NCBI GenBank assembly: GCA_946616295.1
Contig: CAMOIU010000035.1
Coordinates: 1 to 30,520, forward strand
DNA: 30,520 nucleotides
Source: CAG-791 sp002392385
Lineage (GTDB): Bacteria > Bacillota > Clostridia > Lachnospirales > Lachnospiraceae
Direction of reading: 5' to 3'
Part shown: positions 1 to 7,890 of the stretch, piece after piece
Layout: the number at the start of each line of letters is the position of its first letter
Position numbering within the stretch: position 1 is the first letter of the stretch
Notes under the pieces: model-generated
What the model was told of the DNA's origin: nothing
Database searches by the model: none
Seen by the model: the letters and a program-made list of their open reading frames with translations, nothing else
Translations under genes and position numbers: made by a program

Positions 1-2
1 TG

Positions 3-1160
3 CGGGAGCTGATCACCCAGTGCTACAACCACCCCTGCATCGCCGTCTGGGGCCTGTCCAACGAGATCACGGCGGCCAGCGCCGTCAACGAGGAGCTGCT
101 GGACAACCACCGCGCCCTGAACGACCTCTGCCACCGGATGGATCCCACCCGTCTGACCACCATGGCCAACGTCTTCATGCTGGAGATCGAGAGCCCCATC
201 CTGGAGATCCCGGACATCAACAGCTACAACCTCTATTTCGGCTGGTATCTGGGCGAGCTGGAGCAGACCGACGAGTTCTTCGACGAGTACCACGCAAAGT
301 ATCCGGACCGCGTTATCGGCTTCTCGGAGTACGGGGCGGACGCCAACCCGGCCTTCCATTCTTCCCGGCCGGAAAAGGGCGATTACACCGAGGAATACCA
401 GGTGGTCTACCACGAGCACATGCTCCGCATGATCGAGGAGCGGCCCTACCTCTGGGCCACCCATGTGTGGAACCTCTTCGATTTTGCCGCGGACGGGCGA
501 GATGAGGGCGGCAAGCACGGCGAGAACCAGAAGGGCCTCGTGACCTTCGACCGCCAGCTGCGCAAGGACGCCTTCTACGTCTACAAGGCGGCCTGGAACA
601 AAACCGAGCCCTTCGTGCATCTCTGCGGCAAGCGCTACGAGAACCGCTGCGAGGAGGAGACGGAGATCAAGGTCTGCTCCAACCAGCCGGAGGTCCGGCT
701 CTATGTGGATGACACCCTGGTCGCCACGCAGGAAGGCAGCTATGTGTTCACGTTCCGGATCCCGCTCATGGGCGAGCACCTGGTCCGGGCGGAAGCCGGT
801 GACTGCAGCGACGTCATGTGCATCCGGCGGGTCAGCGAGCCGGAGGAGAGCTACATCTTCAACAAGGCCGCTGCCACGGTCAACAACTGGTTCGACGCCG
901 AGGAGATCGATCCCACATGCTTCTCCGTGCAGGACAGGCTGGGCGACATCCGGCAGAACCACAAGGCCGGCGCAGTCATCGACGCCATGATGGCCAAGGG
1001 GGCCTCCGAGCGCGGCGACGTGGCGGACGCGGTCAAGGACAATCCGGCACTGCAGCGCATGATGGGCCGCATGACCATGATCAGCCTCCTGAAACAGAGC
1101 GGCGCCGACGAGCAGTCCATCAAACAGCTCAACCGCATCTTACAGGGAATTCCGAAATGA
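3..1160 (+). CDS. Glycoside hydrolase family 2 enzyme (beta-galactosidase/beta-glucuronidase-like), C-terminal part
   Basis: The reading frame is open from the window edge, so the N-terminal sugar-binding and Ig-like domains lie outside. The visible part begins in the catalytic TIM barrel. The motif WGLSNEI near the edge carries the acid/base Glu of GH2 (codon 63-65), and GFSEYGA carries the expected nucleophile Glu (codon 327-329). A beta-rich domain follows (about nt 610-840), and then a helical tail of roughly 90 residues that is not part of the classical LacZ fold. Known for the family: retaining hydrolysis of beta-galactosides, glucuronides or mannosides; the substrate cannot be read from this fragment. 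Its stop overlaps the next start (ATGA), so the two are translationally coupled. It is the first visible gene of a glycosidase operon. Confidence 0.9.
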   Translation, partial: RELITQCYNHPCIAVWGLSNEITAASAVNEELLDNHRALNDLCHRMDPTRLTTMANVFMLEIESPILEIPDINSYNLYFGWYLGELEQTDEFFDEYHAKYPDRVIGFSEYGADANPAFHSSRPEKGDYTEEYQVVYHEHMLRMIEERPYLWATHVWNLFDFAADGRDEGGKHGENQKGLVTFDRQLRKDAFYVYKAAWNKTEPFVHLCGKRYENRCEEETEIKVCSNQPEVRLYVDDTLVATQEGSYVFTFRIPLMGEHLVRAEAGDCSDVMCIRRVSEPEESYIFNKAAATVNNWFDAEEIDPTCFSVQDRLGDIRQNHKAGAVIDAMMAKGASERGDVADAVKDNPALQRMMGRMTMISLLKQSGADEQSIKQLNRILQGIPK

Positions 1161-2002
1161 AAAAATACGTACAGCAGATCATGCTGGGCACCGTGACGGC
1201 GCGGGAAGCGCAGGCGCAGGAGACCCTTCAGAGGATCCGGGCCGCCGGTTACGACGGCCTGGAACTCAACCGTTTTATGATCCATCCTTCCTCCCTCATG
1301 GTGCGGATGCTCACCCGGGCGGCGGGCATGCCCACCGGCAGCGGCGGGAAGCTGGACTGGCACGCCCTGCTCCGCGATGCCGGCCTGGGTGTCGGCAGCC
1401 TCCACGCGGACCTGGGCTCTCTGGAGAAGGAGACGGAGGCCGTGATCGACGAGGCGAAGAGCTTTGGGACTGACCGGGTGGTGATCACGGGCATGTACCG
1501 CTTCGATTACGGCGACGAGAAGAGCGTACGCGACCTGGCGGCGCGCCTGAACAGGACCGGTTCGCAGCTCCGGGAGGCGGGGATCTCCCTGCTCTATCAC
1601 AACCACAACGTGGAGCTCCTGCAGGTGCGGCCGGGCCTCCGGGCCTATGACCTCCTGATCACGGAGACGGATCCGGCCTGTGTGAACTTCGAATTCGACA
1701 GCTTCTGGTTCACCGACGGCGGGGCCGACGCCCGCGCCTGGATGGAGAAGCTGGGGAGCCGCATGAAAATGTGGCACGTCACCGACCGGGGGAGCCGTCA
1801 GAAGGGCCCCGCCATGACGCCCATCCTCAAGGCGGACAGCGTGGAGCTCGGCACCGGCAATATGGACCTGGACGCCCTGTATGCGCAGGCGGTCAGGAAC
1901 GGCGTGGACGCCGTTGTCCTGGAGAGCCATCGGAACTGGATCGACAAGGATCCGGTCAGGAGCCTGGAAGTGAGCGGGCAGTGGCTGAGAGAGAGGACCT
2001 GA
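1157..2002 (+). CDS. Sugar phosphate isomerase/epimerase-like TIM-barrel protein (AP endonuclease 2 / xylose isomerase-like fold)
   Basis: A 281-aa protein starting MKKYVQQIMLGTV at the ATG that overlaps the GH2 stop codon. The sequence follows the PF01261 pattern: a GYDGLEL strand early in the barrel, YHNHNVEL with metal-ligand-type residues in the middle, NFEFDSFW, then MWHVTDRG and a C-terminal VLESHRNW. Those acidic and histidine residues are placed as in metal-dependent isomerases and epimerases of this superfamily. Members act on free or phosphorylated keto-sugars, and some relatives take part in cleavage of 3-keto-glycosides. The exact reaction cannot be assigned. Its position between four glycosidases suggests that it processes a released sugar or an oxidised glycoside. 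No Gfo/Idh oxidoreductase partner is visible here. Confidence 0.82.
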   Translation: MKKYVQQIMLGTVTAREAQAQETLQRIRAAGYDGLELNRFMIHPSSLMVRMLTRAAGMPTGSGGKLDWHALLRDAGLGVGSLHADLGSLEKETEAVIDEAKSFGTDRVVITGMYRFDYGDEKSVRDLAARLNRTGSQLREAGISLLYHNHNVELLQVRPGLRAYDLLITETDPACVNFEFDSFWFTDGGADARAWMEKLGSRMKMWHVTDRGSRQKGPAMTPILKADSVELGTGNMDLDALYAQAVRNGVDAVVLESHRNWIDKDPVRSLEVSGQWLRERT

Positions 2003-2059
2003 GCGCCGGCAGGGCGCGACGGAGATCCCGGGAACCCGGGCTTAGAGCAAGGAGGATGT

Positions 2060-4663
2060 ATGCGGGCGATCCGACTGAGAACGGAGCATATGTGTGATCC
2101 CATCGGCCTGCAGACGGTACAGCCGGTGCTGAGCTGGAACACGGAGGGCGGCCGCCAGACGGCCTATCAGATCACGGCCTCGGTCCGGGGACAGAGGGTA
2201 TGGGACAGCGGCAGGGTGGACAGTCCGGCCTTGCTGGCCCGGTGCGACTATGCCGCCGGCCCGGCGGAGCCTGTGGAATGGCAGATCCGCCTCTGGGATG
2301 AAGGCGGCCAGGCCGGGCCCTGGACAGCGGCCCGCTACGAGACGGGCCTTACCGATCCGGCCTGCTGGAAGGCGCAGTGGATCGATCCCGAGACAGAGCC
2401 GGCGGCCGGCCAGAATGCGGACAGCAGCCAGAACGCGGCCGGCGGGCAGGCGGAGGATCCCTGGTCCCTGCGCCGGCCCGCCTCTTATCTGCGGAAGCGT
2501 TTTTACGCGGAAACGGCGGAGGATGCCCGCCTTTATATCACCTGTCACGGCCTCTATGCCGCTTATCTGAACGGTGAGCGGGTGGGGGATTATGTCCTGG
2601 CCCCGGGCACGGACGATTACCGGCAGCGTCTGCAGGTGCAGACCTATGATGTCAGCGGCCTCCTGCGGCCGGGGGACAACGAGCTCCTGGTGGTCCTGGG
2701 AGACGGTTGGTACCGCGGCAACGTGGGCGTGGACGGGCTGCAGAACTATTTCGGCAGCGATCTGGCCCTCCTGTGCCAGCTCCAGGCCGGCGGGAAGACA
2801 GTGACGGTCAGCGACGGGACCTGGGAGGCCAGTCAGGAGGGCCCCATCCGCCAGAATGACCTGGAGATCGGGGAGGTCTATGATGCCCGTCTGGAGGAGT
2901 TCCGGACGGCGGACAGGGGCTGGCACCCGGTGAGGACGGCGGCCTTCGGCTATGACAACCTGTGCGGCAGCGACAGTGTGCCCGTGAAGGAGCAGGAGCG
3001 CTTCCCCGGAAAGCTCATACAGACGCCGGACGGCAGCAGGGTCATCGATTTCGGCCAGAACCTGGCCGGCTATACGGAGCTGCGCCTGCAGGGCAGAGCC
3101 GGGCAGAAGATCACTCTGTGGCACGGCGAGACCCTGGATGAGAAGGGCAATTTCACCCAGTCTAACTTTGATCCCGGGGACCGCAACAAGAACGGCGGCA
3201 TTCCCCAGAAGATCGAATATATCTGTAAGGAAGGACTGAATGTCTATAAGCCTTCCTTCTGCATCTTCGGCTTCCGCTACGCGAAGGTCGAGACAGACGC
3301 GGACCTGACGGACGCCTCCTTCACGGCCATCGCCGTCTACTCGGAGATGGAGCAGACCGGCACCTTCCATTGCGGCAACGAGGATGTTGACCGCCTCTTC
3401 CTGAACAGTCTCTGGAGCATGAAGTCCAACTTCTGCGACGTGCCCACGGACTGCCCGACCAGAGAGCGGGCGGGCTGGACCGGCGATGCGGGCGCTTTTG
3501 CCCCCACAGGGGTCATGCTGGCTGACTGTTATCCGGTCCTGCGCAAGTGGCTGGCGGACCTCCGGATCGCGCAGAAGGAGGACGGCCTGGTCCCCAATAT
3601 CGCGCCGCCCAACTATGGCGACAGCCCCATCTCAGCGATGCTGCAGGGGTCTGCGGGCTGGGGCGACGCCTGCATCCTGGTCCCCTGGGCCCTCTACGAG
3701 GCCTACGGCGATCCCGCGATCCTGGAGGAGAACTATGACATGATGCGGCGGTGGCTGGACTTCACGGCCCGCCGCGCCCAGAAGACCCGGCTTCACAACA
3801 TGGGCAACCCGTGGAAGAAATATCTGGCGGACCAGGGCTTCCATTTCGGGGAGTGGCTGGAGCCGGACGTCTCCTCCATGGATGTCATGAGGAAGACCAT
3901 GATGTTCGGCGCGCCGGAGGTGGCGACGGCCTACTATTATCATTCCGCGGACCTGCTGTCCCGGATCGCGGCCGTTCTCGGTCGGGAAGAGGACGCCCGC
4001 ACCTATGCGGAGCTGGCGGCCAATGTGCGCAAAGCCTACCGGCACACCTGCACGAAGAACGGGGAGATCCGGTCAGATCGGCAGGCGGAGTATGTCCGCC
4101 CCATCGCCTTCGGTCTTCTGGACCGGGAGGAGACGCAGAGAGCGGCCGCCCGGCTCAATGACCTGGTCGTCCGCGGCGGCTATAAGCTCAACACCGGTTT
4201 TCTCTCGACCCCCATGCTGTGCGGGGTGCTGGCCGACAACGGCTGCACAGGAACAGCCTATCGCCTGCTGCTGCAGGAGGAGAGCCCTTCCTGGCTCTAC
4301 GCGGTGAAAAAGGGCGCCACCACGATCTGGGAGACCTGGGACGGGATCCGTGCGGACGGCACGGTCCACGATTCCTTCAACCACTATTCCTACGGCGCCA
4401 TTTCCGGCTGGCTCCTGCGGGGCGTCTGCGGGATCCGTCTCGCGGCCGGCAGGCTCCGGATCTGCCCGAAGCCGGACCGGTCCCTGGGATTCGCGGAGGG
4501 ATGCTGGCAGTCGCCCGTCGGCAGGATCGCCGCGGCATGGTATTATGAGGATGACCGGATCCGATTCCGGTTCACACTGCCCGTTCCGGCCGTGATCGAG
4601 CTGCCGGACGGAAGGACATACGAAGCTGACACAGGGGAGGTCGAAGATGAAGTATTACTGTAA
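2060..4663 (+). CDS. Alpha-L-rhamnosidase, GH78
   Basis: An 867-aa protein of typical length for bacterial GH78. It starts MRAIRLRTEHMCDPIGL, the usual beginning of these rhamnosidases, with AAGGAGG at 2049-2055. Domains in order: N-terminal beta-sandwich region (with a Gln/Ala-rich insertion around residues 113-130), the rhamnosidase concanavalin-like domain, an (alpha/alpha)6 barrel and a C-terminal beta-sandwich. The conserved block TDCPTRERAGWTGD supplies Asp464, Glu469 and Asp476, with the same spacing as the catalytic residues described for Bacillus RhaB. Glu469 is the expected general acid, and Glu758 in WETWDG the expected general base. The inverting enzyme releases terminal L-rhamnose from glycosides or oligosaccharides. 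No signal peptide is visible, so it should be cytoplasmic. Its 3' end overlaps the next gene by 17 nt. Confidence 0.95.
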   Translation: MRAIRLRTEHMCDPIGLQTVQPVLSWNTEGGRQTAYQITASVRGQRVWDSGRVDSPALLARCDYAAGPAEPVEWQIRLWDEGGQAGPWTAARYETGLTDPACWKAQWIDPETEPAAGQNADSSQNAAGGQAEDPWSLRRPASYLRKRFYAETAEDARLYITCHGLYAAYLNGERVGDYVLAPGTDDYRQRLQVQTYDVSGLLRPGDNELLVVLGDGWYRGNVGVDGLQNYFGSDLALLCQLQAGGKTVTVSDGTWEASQEGPIRQNDLEIGEVYDARLEEFRTADRGWHPVRTAAFGYDNLCGSDSVPVKEQERFPGKLIQTPDGSRVIDFGQNLAGYTELRLQGRAGQKITLWHGETLDEKGNFTQSNFDPGDRNKNGGIPQKIEYICKEGLNVYKPSFCIFGFRYAKVETDADLTDASFTAIAVYSEMEQTGTFHCGNEDVDRLFLNSLWSMKSNFCDVPTDCPTRERAGWTGDAGAFAPTGVMLADCYPVLRKWLADLRIAQKEDGLVPNIAPPNYGDSPISAMLQGSAGWGDACILVPWALYEAYGDPAILEENYDMMRRWLDFTARRAQKTRLHNMGNPWKKYLADQGFHFGEWLEPDVSSMDVMRKTMMFGAPEVATAYYYHSADLLSRIAAVLGREEDARTYAELAANVRKAYRHTCTKNGEIRSDRQAEYVRPIAFGLLDREETQRAAARLNDLVVRGGYKLNTGFLSTPMLCGVLADNGCTGTAYRLLLQEESPSWLYAVKKGATTIWETWDGIRADGTVHDSFNHYSYGAISGWLLRGVCGIRLAAGRLRICPKPDRSLGFAEGCWQSPVGRIAAAWYYEDDRIRFRFTLPVPAVIELPDGRTYEADTGEVEDEVLL

Positions 4664-6455
4664 CCCCGTCAACATCAACTATCGCTATCAGTTCAACGCC
4701 GATCCGCGCCTGCACGGGAAGCTCCAGATCTGCAGGGAGGCGGCGGATCCGTCCATGATCTGCTTTCAGGGACGCTACTATATCTTCGCTTCCATGACCC
4801 TGGGCGTCTGGGTCTCCGACGATCTGGTGCACTGGGACAACCACCGCCTGCCCGCGGACCTGCCCCTCTACGACTACGCGCCGGACGTGCGGGTGATCGG
4901 GGACTATGTCTGGCTCTGCGCCTCCAGCCGGGACCACGACTGCGACCGCTGGCGCACCAAGGACATCCTGAACGGACCTTACGAGAAGGTGGAGGGCAAC
5001 TTCCCCTTCTGGGACCCCAACCTTTTCGTCGACGACGACGGCCGGATCTATTTCTACTGGGGCTGTTCCAACCAGACCCCCATCTACGGCGTGGAGCTGG
5101 ATCCGGAGACCATGCTGCCCCTGGGCGAGAAGAAGGGCCTGATCGACGGCGATCCCTGGCGTTTCGGCTACGAGCGGATCGGGGAGAACAACACCACCCT
5201 GCCCGCCTCCGAGGCCATGATCGAGGCCAAATACCAGGCTTTTGTCAAGCGGCAGGGCGTGCCTGAGTCCCAGCTGCCTCCCCAGGTGCGGGGGCTGATC
5301 CGGGGCATGTTCTCGGACCGCCCCTATATCGAGGGCGCCTGGATGGACAAGTACGAGGGCCGCTACTATCTACAGTACGCCGCCCCGGGCACCCAGTACA
5401 ACAGCTACTGCGACGCCGTGTACGTGGGCGACAGCCCGCTGGGCCCCTTCGAGCCGGCTCAAAACAACCCTTATTCCTATAAGCCGGGCGGTTTCCTCCC
5501 CGGCGCCGGCCACGGCTCCACCATGCAGGACCTGTCCGGCAGCTGGTGGCACACCGCCACCATGCGCATCTCGAAGAACCACGATTTCGAGCGCCGTGTG
5601 GGCATCTGGCCCGCCGGTTTCGACGCGGACGGCGAGCTCTTCTGCAACCAGCGCTACGGCGACTGGCCCCTGGCCGTCTCCGAAGACGCAGGGGAGCAGG
5701 ATCCCTGGCGCGGCCCTGCCTGGATGCTCCTGAGCGCGGGCAAAAAGGTGACCGCCTCCTCCGCCGCGGACGGCCACGGCCCCGAACTGGCGGCCGAGGA
5801 GAACGTGCAGACCTGGTGGCGCGCCCGGACCGCCGGCCGCGACGAGTGGCTGTGCCTGGACCTGGGCCAGGCCTATGACGTGCACGCGGTGCAGGTCAAT
5901 TTCGCTGACGATGTCATCGACATCCCCTGCCCCGGCGAGATCCGCCCGGGCTCCCAGGCCCGCTATATTGAGGAAGCCCAGACACTGACCCGGTGGAAGC
6001 TGGAGGGCTCCGCGGACGGCGAGACCTGGACGGTCCTGGAGGACAAGACGGCGGCGGAGACCGACCTGTCCCACGACTTCCTGGTGTGGGAGCAGGGCAT
6101 CTGCGTCCGCTACCTGCGTCTGAGCGGGATGGAAGTGCCCTACGGCCAGGCGCCCTGCGTCAGCGGCCTGCGGGTATTCGGCCGCGGCAACGGTGCAGCG
6201 CCTGCAGCGCCGGTCTTCTCGGCAGCAAGGACGGGAGATACGGATATGAAGGTGGAGATCGCGCCGCAGGCGGATGCCCTGGGATGGAACATCCTGTTCG
6301 GAAACAGCCCGGACAAACTGTACCACAGCGCCATGGTCTTCGCCCCGGGCAGCCACAGGATCGGCGCCCTGATCAAAGACCGCGCATACTATGTACGGGT
6401 CGACGCTTTCAACGAGAACGGCATTGTGGAAGGCACCTGCGTGAAGCTGGCCTGA
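4647..6455 (+). CDS. GH43 family glycosidase with C-terminal discoidin-like and Fn3-like regions
   Basis: A 602-aa protein whose ATG lies inside the end of the rhamnosidase gene, preceded by GGGAGG at 4635-4640. The N-terminal five-bladed propeller shows the three GH43 carboxylates: Asp34 in EAADPSM (base), Asp122 in FWDPNLFVDDDG (pKa modulator) and Glu228 in RPYIEGAW (acid). From about residue 365 there is a region resembling an F5/8 type C (CBM32-like) domain, seen as GKKVTASS followed by WLCLDLGQAYDVHAVQVNF. The last roughly 85 residues look like a fibronectin type III-type beta-sandwich. The family contains arabinofuranosidases, xylosidases and galactosidases; specificity is not readable here. 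No signal peptide is seen. The domain order resembles clostridial arabinosidase-type enzymes of plant-glycan operons. Confidence 0.92.
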   Translation: MKYYCNPVNINYRYQFNADPRLHGKLQICREAADPSMICFQGRYYIFASMTLGVWVSDDLVHWDNHRLPADLPLYDYAPDVRVIGDYVWLCASSRDHDCDRWRTKDILNGPYEKVEGNFPFWDPNLFVDDDGRIYFYWGCSNQTPIYGVELDPETMLPLGEKKGLIDGDPWRFGYERIGENNTTLPASEAMIEAKYQAFVKRQGVPESQLPPQVRGLIRGMFSDRPYIEGAWMDKYEGRYYLQYAAPGTQYNSYCDAVYVGDSPLGPFEPAQNNPYSYKPGGFLPGAGHGSTMQDLSGSWWHTATMRISKNHDFERRVGIWPAGFDADGELFCNQRYGDWPLAVSEDAGEQDPWRGPAWMLLSAGKKVTASSAADGHGPELAAEENVQTWWRARTAGRDEWLCLDLGQAYDVHAVQVNFADDVIDIPCPGEIRPGSQARYIEEAQTLTRWKLEGSADGETWTVLEDKTAAETDLSHDFLVWEQGICVRYLRLSGMEVPYGQAPCVSGLRVFGRGNGAAPAAPVFSAARTGDTDMKVEIAPQADALGWNILFGNSPDKLYHSAMVFAPGSHRIGALIKDRAYYVRVDAFNENGIVEGTCVKLA

Positions 6456-6477
6456 AACAGGAGAGGAGAATGAGAGG

Positions 6478-7827
6478 ATGAGTCTGCCGAATGGATTTCT
6501 TGTAGGCGCGGCGACGGCCGCCCACCAGGTGGAAGGCAATAACATTCACAGCGATTACTGGGCCCAGGAGCAGCTGCCCCACACCAGCTTCACGGAGCCC
6601 AGCGGGATCGCCTGCGACCACTACAACCGTTATGAGGAGGACATCCGTCTTATGGCGGAGGCCGGTTTGAATGCCTACCGCTTCTCCGTGGAGTGGGCCC
6701 GCATCGAGCCGGAAGAGGGGCATTATGATGAGGCGGAGATCGACCACTACCGCAAGGTCATCGCCTGCTGCAGGGCACACGGCGTGGAGCCCATCGTTAC
6801 GTTGATGCACTTCACCAGCCCCGTCTGGCTGATCCGCAAGGGCGGCTGGGAAGCGGAGAGCACGGTGGCGGATTTTGCCCGCTACGCTTCCTACGTGACC
6901 GAACAGCTTGGTGAGGATCTTCACTATATCTGCACCATCAATGAAGCCAATATGGGCCTGCAGCTGGCCACCATCGCCAGGCGCTTCCGGCTGATGGCCG
7001 AGCAGGCCGCCAAGGCGCAGAAGGCGGGCAGTGCTTCCGCCGGTGCCGCATCCGGGGATGTCGGTGCCGCAGCGGCCAAAAAGGCCGAGGGTACCGTCCA
7101 GGTGGGCATGAACTTTGAGAAAATGATGGAGAACATGAAGTACGCGGCCATGGAGAACGCCCAGGTCTTCGGGACGCCGCAGCCCCAGATCTTTGTCAAC
7201 GCCCGGACACCGGAGGGAGACATACTGGTCATGCGCGCCCACCAGGCCGCCAAGGCCGCCATCAAGGCCGTCCGCCCGGACATCCGGGTCGGCATCACCC
7301 TGTCCCTGCACGATCTGCAGCCCCTGCCCGGCGGCGAGAAGTTCTCCGCAGACGCCTGGGAGGAGGAGTTCCTCCACTACCTTCCCTACATTGAAGGGGA
7401 TGATTTCCTGGGTGTTCAGAACTATACCCGCACCCAGTACGGCCCCCAGGGCCAGCTTCCCTGCCCGGAAGGCGCGGAGCTCACCCAGATGGACTACGAG
7501 TTCTATCCCGAGGCTCTGGAGCATGTGATCCGCAAGGTCCGCGAGGTCTTTAAGAACGACCTGATCGTCACCGAGAACGGCGTCGCTGTCGCGGATGACA
7601 GCCGCCGCGTCGAATTCATCCGCCGCGCCATGGCCGGCGTGGAGAACTGCATCGCCGACGGCATCCCGGTCAAGGGCTATATGTACTGGAGCCTCATGGA
7701 CAACTTCGAGTGGCAGAAGGGCTTCAGCATGACCTTCGGCCTCATCGCCGTGGACCGCCGGACCATGGAGCGCACGCCCAAGGAGAGCCTGCGGGTGCTG
7801 GGGAATATTGCAAGGGAGATCGCCTGA
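6478..7827 (+). CDS. GH1 family beta-glycosidase (beta-glucosidase-like)
   Basis: A 449-aa protein, normal for GH1. The start ATG follows GAGAGGAG at 6461-6468. An ATG at 6470 opens only three codons before a stop and is not used here. Motifs: RFSVEWARIEP, LMHFTSPVWL, the acid/base Glu156 in INEANMG (NEP is the usual form, so the proline is replaced by alanine), NYTRTQY, the nucleophile Glu366 in VTENGVA, and YWSLMDNFEWQKGFSMTFGL near the end. An Ala-rich segment (residues about 173-203) lies in the loop after the acid/base strand. The aglycone region lacks an obvious phosphate-binding signature, so hydrolysis of unphosphorylated beta-glucosides is more likely than 6-phospho-beta-glucosidase activity (inference). 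This is the last gene of the operon, followed directly by a terminator. Confidence 0.93.
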   Translation: MSLPNGFLVGAATAAHQVEGNNIHSDYWAQEQLPHTSFTEPSGIACDHYNRYEEDIRLMAEAGLNAYRFSVEWARIEPEEGHYDEAEIDHYRKVIACCRAHGVEPIVTLMHFTSPVWLIRKGGWEAESTVADFARYASYVTEQLGEDLHYICTINEANMGLQLATIARRFRLMAEQAAKAQKAGSASAGAASGDVGAAAAKKAEGTVQVGMNFEKMMENMKYAAMENAQVFGTPQPQIFVNARTPEGDILVMRAHQAAKAAIKAVRPDIRVGITLSLHDLQPLPGGEKFSADAWEEEFLHYLPYIEGDDFLGVQNYTRTQYGPQGQLPCPEGAELTQMDYEFYPEALEHVIRKVREVFKNDLIVTENGVAVADDSRRVEFIRRAMAGVENCIADGIPVKGYMYWSLMDNFEWQKGFSMTFGLIAVDRRTMERTPKESLRVLGNIAREIA

Positions 7828-7840
7828 ACAGAGTATAAGG

Positions 7841-7872
7841 AAGGCGCCGGGCTGAAAACAGCCCGGCGCCTT
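7841..7872. terminator. Bidirectional intrinsic terminator between convergent operons
   Basis: A perfect 14-bp GC-rich stem (AAGGCGCCGGGCTG and its complement) closes a four-base AAAA loop, 13 nt after the GH1 stop and 18 nt before the stop of the opposing dehydratase gene. A short T run follows on the plus strand, and TTCCTTAT follows on the minus strand. It probably ends transcription from both sides. Confidence 0.9.
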
Positions 7873-7890
7873 TAGTGTATCTAATACTCG

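Noticed and set aside
2027..2040. Short CCCGGGAACCCGGG hairpin before the rhamnosidase gene
   Set aside because: The stem is only 5 bp and lacks a T run; it lies within the operon and is unlikely to stop transcription.
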